Assembly: GCA_948567375.1 (NCBI GenBank)
Contig: OX419760.1
Coordinates: forward strand, 2,542,001 to 2,606,000
DNA: 64,000 nt
Source of the DNA: Lunularia cruciata
Taxonomy: Eukaryota; Streptophyta; Marchantiopsida; Lunulariales; Lunulariaceae
Direction of reading: 5' to 3'
Below, in pieces: positions 1 through 8,378 of this stretch. Position 1 is the stretch's first letter, and each line of letters starts with the position of its first letter. The notes beneath the pieces were generated by a model. That model was not told where the DNA came from. It saw only the letters and a list, made by a program, of their open reading frames with translations, and made no database searches. The translations under genes were made by a program, and so were the position numbers.

Positions 1-670
1 CTTGCCAAAACTTCCCGGTAAATCAAGGATCACGGTCGGAGATGAGTACACGTGGCATCCCATGATGCTTGAAGACATTGTCGAAGTAGATTTGCGCTAA
101 GGTTGGAGCATCCACGGTATCACAGGTTGGTGCCAAGTGGATTTGTTTACTAAGCTTATCCACAAACACCACAATTGCGGTGTGTCCTTGTTTTGTCTTT
201 GGCAAGGATGTGATGAGATCCAAGCTCACATGCTCCCAACGAGCGGATGGAATGGCGAGTGGTTGAAGGAGTCCACTCGGCTTCTAGTTGCTGGCCTTGT
301 TCCGTTGGCAACTCTCACATGATCGGACAAAGTCTCGAACATCTCGTGTCATGTTGGGCCACCACCATTGGCGTTGGAGGGTGCCCAAGGTCTTGTCCAC
401 TCCCATGTAACCAGCTATTGGTAAATCATGGGCTTCTTGAAGGCGCACAAGTCGAAGATCACCTTTGGTTGGAACATAGATCTGGTCTGCATGGAATAAA
501 AGGCCTTCCTTGAAGGAGAAGGTGTTGTACTCCTTGTCGCGTGCTGTTAGACGACTGTGTACCATTTGGAAGAAGGGATCTTGCTGTAGGGCTAACCAAA
601 ACTCGTTATGAACCTTGGGATCAATTGACACCGTCGTAATTGCTGTCGCCATGAGAGGAAGAGACTTCAA
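1..670 (-). pseudogene. Gypsy-1 integrase (N-terminal and core parts)
   Basis: Continuation of the pol frame after the stop at 680-682. The N-terminal zinc-binding region reads HDLPIAGYMG...CESC; the second histidine of the HHCC motif is replaced by Tyr (position after AG), while the CESC pair is intact. The core follows with MSLDLITSLP (first catalytic Asp) and VLISDRDP (second Asp). The catalytic Glu would lie past the window edge. Stops at 284-286 (TAG) and 23-25 (TGA) interrupt the same frame. Integrases of this family insert the cDNA into host DNA; this one would make no full protein. Its sequence aligns well with 33116-34000, 56400-57140 and 58020-58760. Confidence 0.9.
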
Positions 671-2110
671 ATCAGGTCGTCATGATAGAGCATCAGGGAT
701 GACATGGAACCGACCTGGTTTGTACTCAAGTTTGATGTCGAACAATTGGAGTTGCTCTTCCCATCGATGATGTCGACTCTTCATGTGCTCTAGGTGTAAG
801 GTCTGCAACAATGGCTTGTGATCAGTTTGCATGATCACTTGTTTCCCCAAGAGATAATGCCTCCATACCTTGGTGGCATATACCATTGCAAGTTGTTCCC
901 GATCTCGAGCAGAGTAAATTCTTTCAGCTGTATTTAGTCGGCGAGACACAAAGGCAATAGGATGTAGTCCATCTGGAAATTCTTGTTGCAACACATCTCC
1001 AATTGCAAAGTTAGAAGCATCAAAATCAACCACACAAGGTAGTTGAGGATCATATGGTTGAAGAATGGGTCTTGAAGACACCATATGCTTTAACTTCTGG
1101 AATGCTTCTTCATGCTTAGTGGTCCATTGGAAGCTCGAGTTCTTTCCCAAGAGGTCAGTCAATGGTGCAGCCACGTGAGCATAATAGTGGATGAACCGTC
1201 GGTAAAAACTGGCCAATCCGTTGAACGCTCGTACTTCGGTAGCATCCTTCGGGGTAGGCCAATCAGTAATGGTCTTGATCTTCTCTTCTTCCATCTTGAT
1301 CCCCTCTGATGAGATCTTATGACCCAAGAAGGTAACCTCCTTCTGCCAAAAAGCACACTTTGACTTCTTGCAGTAAAATTTCCACTGTCGTAGTCGTCTT
1401 AGGACTTCTTGCACATGATTCATGTGTTTTGCCTCTGTCTTACTATAGATTAAGATATCATCTAAGAACACTACCACAGACTGATCCAATAGCCCCTCCA
1501 ACACCCGATGCATCTGATCCATGAAGACTGCTGGAGCATTAGTGAGTCCGAAAGGTAGAACTCTCCACTCAAAATGTCCATACCTTGTACAAAAGGCAGT
1601 CTTTTTCACGTCCTCTCCTTCAATAGGAATTTCCCAATAGCCGCTACAAAGATCTAGCTTGGAAAAGTATCGTGCTCCACTTAATTGATCAAGCAAGTCA
1701 TCGATCCAAGGCAAGGGATATGCATTCTTCACGGTTTGCTTATTGAGCCCACGGTAATCAATACAAAAACGAAGTCCTCCATCCTTCTTTGGAACAAATA
1801 GTACCGGTGCTCCCCAAGGGGAGGTACTATGTCGTATGAAATCCTTCTCCAACAACTCTGTAAGTGTTGTTCGCAACTCCTCTAACTCCTTTGGTGAGAG
1901 CCGATAGATTGGTCTACTCACTGGAGTACTCCCTGGCAATAACTCGATCTTGAAGGGCATACCTCGATCAGAGGGTAATCCCTTTGGCAGATCATCCGGA
2001 AACACATCTGCAAACTCTTGAACTATCCGATCAACCGTCGCTTGATGCGGCACTTGGCCCTCCTCAGATTGTTCTTGTGCAATTGGCTTGATCCACACCG
2101 CAAATACAGA

Positions 2111-2290
2111 CTTATCTTCCTCCAAAGCTTGCTCTATGGCTGCTTCATTAACAAACTTCCCTTCTAGGGACTCATCTCTCTTCCGAGCTTGCTCCATGGT
2201 TGCCTTCCTGGCAAACTTCCCATCTTGGGACTCATCTCCCTTCCAGATTCGCTCTATGGCTACCTTCTCTACAAACTTCCCATCTTGGGA
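2111..2290 (-). repeat. In-frame 60-bp tandem repeat, three units, between protease and RT
   Basis: Units 2231-2290, 2171-2230 and 2111-2170 each encode 20 residues of the pattern S-(Q/L)-(D/E)-G-K-F-x7-E-x6-(D/E)-(E/K), charged and probably helical. The period is exactly 60 bp, so the reading frame is kept. Gypsy-2 has the same array in the same place (about 35560-35755), with one unit shortened. Confidence 0.9.
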
Positions 2291-2730
2291 CTGACTATTC
2301 TTAGGTGTCTTACTCAGAGGTGCCAGACAACCTAATCGGAAATTCCTACCTTGGTGTTGTACTTGAATTTGGTGTCGGGTCCAATCAAATTGAACCTTAT
2401 GACATTCAAGCCAAGGTAGACCCAGAATGATATCATAGTGTAGAGGTGCCACTACAAACCTCATACACTCCAAATACTCCTTCCCAATCTTGAAGGTAAC
2501 AGGATGCAAGGTGCGGAATGCAGAACCCTTTCTACCATCCGCCATCATCAAACTACTTCCAATCATTGGCTTGATAGGAATACCCAATTCCTTTGCTACT
2601 TGCATAGACATGCAATTCTCTGAACTTCCAGAATCAACCAAAATTCTACAACCCCGATTAGATATCATACCTTGCAAGTGAAGCAAACTTGCATAGGTCG
2701 AGCCTTCAATCCCATTGGAACTAATCAAGC

Positions 2731-2776
2731 TCCCAGTAGGCGGCTCAAAATCTCCTACTGGGATTCCTCGTTTCCC
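2731..2776 (-). promoter_or_regulatory. Programmed -1 ribosomal frameshift signal between gag and pol
   Basis: Reading the minus strand: heptamer GGGAAAC (2770-2776) in gag phase G GGA AAC, a 6-nt spacer GAGGAA (2764-2769), then a perfect 10-bp stem TCCCAGTAGG (2754-2763) with CCTACTGGGA (2731-2740) closing a 13-nt loop (2741-2753). Slipping back one base on the heptamer moves ribosomes exactly into the pol frame, which is open from there. The gag stop TAG (2755-2757) lies inside the 5' arm of the stem. Spacing and heptamer match the classical retroviral signal; efficiency is unknown. Confidence 0.85.
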
Positions 2777-3654
2777 TGATCATTTTGCTCCACAACCTCC
2801 ACTTGGGCAACTTGTCGAGGTCGTCCATTCTTGAGTGGACATTCAACAATGCGATGCCCCAACTGGCGACAATAAAAACAACCTCCATTTTGTCGTAATC
2901 TTTCTCTATTTGCTGTGCCAAGTGGTCTTCGTTGGATAGCATCAATCTCCATTGGTACCGGTTCTTCCACTCGTGGTACTGGTGAGTTTTGTGTAGGTCG
3001 AGGTCGAGACCAAGTTGTCACAACTAAGGAATCAAAATGCTCAACCAATTGCATGGCTTGTTCTACATTCTGTGGCTCTTGCATGGTCACCTCAAATCTG
3101 GTTCGTGACTTCAATCCTCACACAAATCGATCCAAAACTTCACCTTCTTGGATATCTGGAATTTGCATGATGATATTCTGAAATTGTGTGATGTAGCTTC
3201 TCACTGAGCCAATCTGCCTCAACTCCGCCAATTTATCTTGTGCAGCTCGGGTGGCATTTATAGTCTGAAATAGACCAAGTATTGCATCCTTGAATTCTAC
3301 CCATGTAAAAATTGGTGTAACAATTTGTTGTTCAACTCTTTCTACTCGGAATCGCCACCAAAGTTTTGCCACTCCATCCAATTGGCTAGAAGCCAAGAGA
3401 ATTTGTTTCCGCTCGTCTTGAAGATTGGTGGCTTCAAAGTAACGTTCACAGTCAAACACAAAATTCTCCACTGTGCCTGGAAGATTCTTGCCTTCAAACA
3501 CCTTGGGTTTCGGAAATCGAATGTGATCTTCTCCATCTCGAACTGGCGCTCTGTCTATCTGTTCTTGTCGTTGCTGGTCTCGTTCATCCAACAATCGAGT
3601 AAGATGCTCGATTTGTTGTTGCATTGCAAGGATAACATCCGGTATTGCCGCCAT
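2755..3654 (-). pseudogene. Gypsy-1 gag, broken by one stop codon
   Basis: Starts at ATG 3652-3654 and runs about 299 codons to TAG 2755-2757, interrupted only by TGA at 3118-3120. The N-terminal part has a short heptad-like stretch (MQQQIEHLTRLLDERDQQRQ) and the retrotransposon-gag core with FVFDCERYF and AKLWWRF. The C-terminal part holds one CCHC zinc knuckle, CFYCRQLGHRIVEC (C-x2-C-x4-H-x4-C), which binds the element RNA. Gypsy-4a has Arg at the place of the stop (FVRGLK). Gag would form the particle in which reverse transcription happens. The two halves read the same frame, so this is a point mutation, not two genes. Confidence 0.92.
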
Positions 3655-3890
3655 CGCTACTACTCTATTCCACTACCCGCAATTTATCTAGTTGATTAAC
3701 ACGTAGATACAACACATCCACCGTTCTCCATAAGTTACAACTGGAAGTATCAAGGGTTCCTTTGACACGGTGATCTTATGTAGAAAATCATGCCCAAAGC
3801 GTGAGGTGATGAATTGTGTGAAACGATGCTTTGGTAATATCTGGACATGAAAGTCCCAATGGTTTGGCGGAAGTGGATTTGGTGGTCCAA
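3655..3890 (-). other. Gypsy-1 untranslated leader, primer binding site deleted
   Basis: In Gypsy-2 the LTR is followed by TTGGTATTAGAGC, an initiator-Met tRNA primer site. Here the LTR end is followed by TTGG and then directly by ACCACCAAATCC. About 35 bp are missing, with short TGG homology at both ends of the missing piece. The rest of the leader aligns with the other copies. Confidence 0.8.
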
Positions 3891-3992
3891 TGTAAAAGAC
3901 CGAAACCGAGGAGAGAAATAGGAGAATGGAAGCTCACATTGGGACACTTGAATGAGGGAAAACTCTGAATGCCTAGCATGAGCTTTGGCCTT

Positions 3993-4002
3993 GGTATTTA
4001 TA
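3993..4002 (-). promoter_or_regulatory. TATA box of the Gypsy-1 LTR promoter
   Basis: TATAAATACC on the minus strand, conserved in Gypsy-2 (near 37486), the solo LTR (near 51497) and Gypsy-4a (near 57893). The U3 part with the heat-shock-like array lies directly upstream; transcription should start about 25-30 bp further on. Confidence 0.75.
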
Positions 4003-4034
4003 GGTAGCATACAAGACCCTTGAAGCTTCTCAAG

Positions 4035-4245
4035 AAGTTTTCTTGAGCCGCTTTCTTGGAGTGCAAGCCAAGTTAACTAGGAAGCTTCTCAAGAAGCTTC
4101 CTTCTAGAAGCCGCCTACTTGGCATGCAAACTAAGCTAGTTAGAAGCTTCTAGAAGCTTCCTTCTAGAAGCTACCTGCTTAGAGCGCAAGTTAACTAGTT
4201 GGGAAGCTTCCTAAGAAGCTTCTTAGATGCTTCTAGAATATTCTA
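4035..4245 (-). promoter_or_regulatory. Array of heat-shock-element modules in the LTR
   Basis: The stretch is full of alternating GAA and TTC triplets with 2-bp spacing, the binding pattern of heat shock factors. At 4143-4160 there are four perfect modules in a row, GAA-GC-TTC-TA-GAA-GC-TTC. At 4231-4243 there are three, TTC-TA-GAA-TA-TTC. Further GAAGCTTC pairs lie at 4081-4110 and 4203-4223. The array sits about 30-240 bp upstream of the TATA box, a normal place for such elements. The same blocks are kept in the other two LTRs of this subfamily. Confidence 0.65.
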
Positions 4246-4313
4246 GGCTATTTTGTCTTATTCTCTACTTCGTAAGCCCGACTAACTTTGTCACTAAACT
4301 CCATATTGTTACA

Positions 4314-4987
4314 TTTATATATAGTGAGCTAGAGTTTTAAATATTTATATAGAAGTATATATAATACAAGATATTATATTAATATTATCCTATTATTCAT
4401 ACTAAGTTGTATTTATCTAGTATATCAAATATTCAAATGTAAATGCAATACTTATAATACTCATTAATCATCATTCATATTTTCAATTTAAAAATTCATA
4501 ATAGATTGAAAATATAACAATATCTTTTACATCCCATCAAAACTTGATCTTATCCAATAAGACTCATGTTTTGAACTAGATTGCAATGAAGGTGATTGGC
4601 AGTGCACTTTGTACTTAGTCATTTTATTAATATAAACTAACTATCTTCTTAGACAAACACATAATAATCATTTAAAATATTTGATTTATTCATCAATACA
4701 CACCCAAACTAAAAATTTGAACTAATTTACAATTAAATTTTGTAAATGTTATTAGTTAGGAATAGGTCTAATCAAAAAATAATATATATCAGAATATTAT
4801 ATGATTGATTGCATGCATGAAATTTTTGTTAAATCATACTTACTCTATATACTTGTTCACACAAATTTTGATAACTAGAGTTTATGGCTATTAAATGTGT
4901 ATGTGTCCAAGAAGACTAGAATATATATTTAGAATAGCTTCTAAACAAAGACAAGATTTGAAAACAAAAAATAAATAGATATAGCGT
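4314..4987. other. AT-rich intergenic DNA
   Basis: Very AT-rich sequence without a usable reading frame or recognisable repeat. Confidence 0.6.
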
Positions 4988-4990
4988 TTA

Positions 4991-5350
4991 GGATAAGCGA
5001 ATCAGTATTTGTACTTCACCTTCCAGATTACATCAAGAAGGCTTAGATTTATCAAAAGTTGAGGGGTGCACTTATTCAGTAGTAGCTCATTACTACATAG
5101 TCCATTGTAGTCGCCACTTAGACCTATGCCACACAACTTGTGCATGAGGTGTTACCCATCTTCATTCTCGTGTAATTTATCAGCATTTGCCACTACATTG
5201 CCTTACAGACTGTAAACTACAATGTATATGCATCAGACAACAAATTGTATAAATCAAATGATGATGCACTTATACCATGTTGAGAACAAGTTTGTAAATT
5301 GTGACTAGTTTAGGTGTAGTATGGAAGGTGAGGTACAAATACCAATTCCC
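4991..5350. mobile_element. Tourist-like MITE (360 bp), non-autonomous PIF/Harbinger type
   Basis: The ends are inverted repeats: the inner 21 bp GTATTTGTACTTCACCTTCC- and its mirror at the right end differ at one position, and the right outer end reads GGGAATTG inward. The left end has about 6 extra bases. A 3-bp TTA stands on both sides (4988-4990 and 5351-5353), the target duplication typical of PIF/Harbinger elements. There is no coding capacity. The family assignment rests on TIR start and TSD only. Confidence 0.6.
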
Positions 5351-5353
5351 TTA

Positions 5354-7627
5354 GAATAATCTAGTATATCCATTACCTTGTTGTTTAAATTTTTGTTATG
5401 TGTTCCAAACGTAAAGGATGAGTACATTATTTCAACTTTAAATATTTTTTTTTGGTCTTAATTTTCTTAATATTTTAGAATATTATTTTATTGTTATATT
5501 TTTAACATATAATAATATATATCTCACTTCTTAATAATCCTTGAAAATACAACAAAAAAGTAGTACTATGTGGATAGAGCTCCATTTAGATAATAAAAGT
5601 TACTAAGATTTTCACATATTAACTATTATACTCTTCAATATTTTAAAATTAGTTATCTAGTTTTATAATAATTTTCACTCAATTATTAATTAATTTAATC
5701 ATCCATTCAAATACATTCTCCAAAACTGTCAAGTAATAAGAGATTTATTATTGAAGAACTCACTTGACAATATGTAATAAGATAATAGTGGATAGATGCC
5801 TTTAAGAACCTCAACTATGATATGAATTTTCATAAGAATTTTTGTAATGTTTCTTAATCTTTTGTTTAAAACCTTATAGCTTTTAAAGTGAAATATATTT
5901 GCATACCATGGTCAAAGTACTAAATTTATCAAAATATGTTAGTTTTTATTGATTAATATACTCTATTGATTACAAAATTTTCTAACTTGAATCTTGTAAA
6001 TTTTATTTAAATTAGATAATTATCTTTCTTACCAATAACACTCAATTGCATTCTATATGCTTGTGCTGGTATATATTTTAATTATTCAATATATCATATA
6101 TGTACTGGTTTACATGCAAATAATAATCATATATAATTTTACAAAGATTAGAGAAAAATAAAAAACTTTTATAGAGAGAATAATAGAACTTGTATACTTA
6201 TTGTTAGATTGAGTACCTTGCCTCTTAAAAATCTATAAGACAGTATTACAAAGCATTGTAGCTACAATAAATAATATTCATTGTTTTTAGCAAAAAGTTG
6301 ACTTTATAAATTGTTCAATGGATTTGACGCTAGAGACTTACGTATGGATAAAGAATAAAGAATAACATACAATAAAAAAGACAAGGAATGCCAAGGTAAA
6401 GAATATAAAAATGACACAATAATTCTAGAATTTTATTTACTCACTTGAATTATCATTTTGAAGAATCCATGTCTCTTTAAAAAGTAAAACTTCTTAATTT
6501 AACAATAACATGAAGAGAAAGTGATATCTTGTAAGCTTTAGAGCCAAGGTACTTAAGTGTAATAGAGTATTTCTCTTTAGGTATTTTGCCTTACCTTCAT
6601 CTTTTAGAGATTTGTATTACATCTATAAATAGCTTATATATTCTTGTAGTGCCAATAATATCAAAAGAGTTTGTCGTATGCTTTGTAGATGCTTTGCATG
6701 CAGAGTGTATCCTTCATGTAGATGACCTTCCTCTACTAAGAGATACACAAATAGCTTTTGGTATACTCCTCTCTAATATTGCTTGTTGGCCAACCTACCT
6801 ATCTATTTTGCATTGTTCCTCCTTCCATCACCTTCTTATCAAGTTTGAGAATCTTTGATATAAGGATTATGAGGACTTTTGGTGATTTCAATGGACCATA
6901 GACTTTTGAGGTATGATAAAGGATTTGCTACATATGCAAATATCTCTATCTATTTTTCTTGGAGTAGGTTAGCTATCTATAAAAGAAATGGTACTTGTAG
7001 TTTTTTCGGGTGGTTAGACACTCTGTGTCTAACCACCCAAAGAATATTATGGCAGATAAGAAATTATTTTTAGACAAAAGATGATCTTCTATCTATTTAA
7101 CTCTTGGCTTTGCAATTGGACCAAAGGTTTGCAATTTTCCTTGATGAATTGATAGTTTCAACAAGTTTTATACTTTCTTCTAGTTGACACATCCATTCCT
7201 TATGCTATTAGTGCATATCTTTGCTCTTATTCAAGCAAGAGTGTAGGCTCTTGGATACTAGCTTTACCTGAATTAGTAAATCATAACTTGCACCAACTAC
7301 CTTTTTCACAACAATGAGACTCCACCTAAGTTTGATCAACCTATCCATTTATATCTTTTTTTCCCACTTATGAGTGTAGTACTACCTTAGATACAATACG
7401 AGTCATATGATTTGTGCCCTTATGGAGGAAAAAAGATAGTAGCAATCTTTTGTCTTCCATAAGGGAAAAAATCATATGACCAAGAGCTAGAGCAAGAGAG
7501 TATATATTTTTATTTGGAGAGAGCTTTGATAATATGCATAATAGATAATATGAGTTAGGATATGAATTAAAGTAAACTTGTATATAATCCAAGACAATCA
7601 AGTGATAATAATGGATGTTATAGTTAT
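5354..7627. other. AT-rich intergenic DNA
   Basis: No supported gene. Short open frames (for example 6586-6858) have no family features. It contains the perfect hairpin at 7008-7038. Confidence 0.55.
7008..7038. repeat. Perfect 14-bp inverted repeat with 3-nt loop
   Basis: GGGTGGTTAGACAC, loop TCT, GTGTCTAACCACCC. It is GC-richer than its surroundings. Confidence 0.9.
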
Positions 7628-7632
7628 GAATC

Positions 7633-8373
7633 TGTAATACTCCAAGGACAAGAGAAGAGAGAGAAACAAAAATTACACACTCAACATTCGGTGCCCCAAA
7701 GGAGCACTTTCTCTTTATTATATAGACAAAGAGGATCTCCTCCAAGGAAGCTCCACCATAGGATTAGGCACACAGATAGGTGACATGTCAGCAAGCTCCA
7801 CCCTTGGATTACTTACTTGGATGGGTGACGTGTTGGTCTAGGTCCTATCTGCTTGGTCAAACAAGCTTTGACCGGAGGGAATCTTTTAGGGAATCTTCCT
7901 GTAGGAGTCTCAAAATCACGTGAGTAAGGTTCCATTGGAAAGCTCTTGATGAGACAAACCAGGGGGAGGGTACTCCAGCCTTTCATAGATTGGGGGGACG
8001 GTAAATCTGCACATTTTTGAGGCCTAATTCATCCATTTAGGCCTCCTAAATTGCCTTCAAAAATTTCAGACATATTTCGGTTCCTACTCTATTTGTAGAA
8101 GTCCCCTTTTGGTGATATCTCTTTCTGATCTGTTTAGTTCATCATGTGTAACATCCTTCCAGATGTTATCAAACCAATTCTCACCTTTAAATCATAGGTC
8201 TAGCTATTGGTTCTAAGATTCTCAAGTCTATTTCGGTTTCTGCTCTATTAGTAGAAGTACTCTTTTGGTGAGACTTCTATCTGATCTATTTTGACCATCA
8301 TGTATAACATCATTCTAGATGTTACCAAACCAAATTTCACATCTAGATCATATGGCTAGCTCTTGGTCTTGTA
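7633..8373 (+). mobile_element. Solo LTR, family LTR-C (741 bp)
   Basis: Starts TGTAATACTCC and ends GGTCTTGTA, decayed from GGTATTACA. Perfect 5-bp target duplication GAATC at 7628-7632 and 8374-8378. Homologous over its whole length to 17123-17875 (opposite strand) and 62382-62969. It contains a TATA-like TTATATAGA near 7716. No internal element sequence adjoins it, so it is a solo LTR left by LTR-LTR recombination. Confidence 0.92.
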
Positions 8374-8378
8374 GAATC

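Larger units (their letters stand above)
680..2776 (-). pseudogene. Gypsy-1 pol: protease, reverse transcriptase, RNase H
   Basis: A 682-codon open stretch ends at TGA 680-682. Protease: [11 protein letters not shown] (DSG active site) within the first 45 residues. A spacer follows with three 20-residue repeats (2111-2290). [38 protein letters not shown], then the catalytic box [13 protein letters not shown]. RNase [14 protein letters not shown] (D), [14 protein letters not shown] (E), [12 protein letters not shown] (D). The frame has no suitable ATG near its start; a TGA lies just before the slippery site, so entry is expected only by -1 frameshifting from gag at 2770-2776. The stop at 680 sits where relatives read Arg, consistent with CGA to TGA, so the ancestral frame ran straight on into integrase. 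The enzyme copies the element RNA into cDNA inside a Gag particle. Confidence 0.93.
1..4313 (-). mobile_element. Gypsy-1: Ty3/gypsy LTR retrotransposon, 3' end beyond the left window edge
   Basis: On the minus strand the order is 5' LTR (3891-4313), short leader, gag, protease, reverse transcriptase, RNase H, integrase, which is Ty3/Metaviridae order. The 3' LTR lies outside the window. It is the best-preserved gypsy copy here: gag and pol stay in their expected frames over about 3.6 kb and are broken only by single stop codons (3118-3120 in gag; 680-682, 284-286 and 23-25 in pol). The primer binding site next to the LTR is deleted. Related copies are Gypsy-2 (33106-37799), Gypsy-4a (52550-58008), Gypsy-4b and a solo LTR at 51389-51799. 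Cloning of this element in trans by another copy's enzymes is conceivable, but the lost primer site argues it is dead. Confidence 0.95.
3891..4313 (-). repeat. 5' LTR of Gypsy-1 (423 bp)
   Basis: Begins TGTAACAATATGG and ends GGTCTTTTACA on the minus strand (TG...CA). The boundaries were set by comparison with 37383-37799 and the solo LTR 51389-51799. It contains a TATA box (3993-4002) and an upstream array of GAAGCTTC blocks. Confidence 0.93.

Noticed and set aside
2088-2294. Open frame opposite the pol spacer repeat
   Set aside because: Shadow of the 60-bp in-frame repeat on the other strand.
6586-7073. Possible gene remnants in two plus frames
   Set aside because: No motif; AT-rich decayed sequence, perhaps an old retroelement but not demonstrable.
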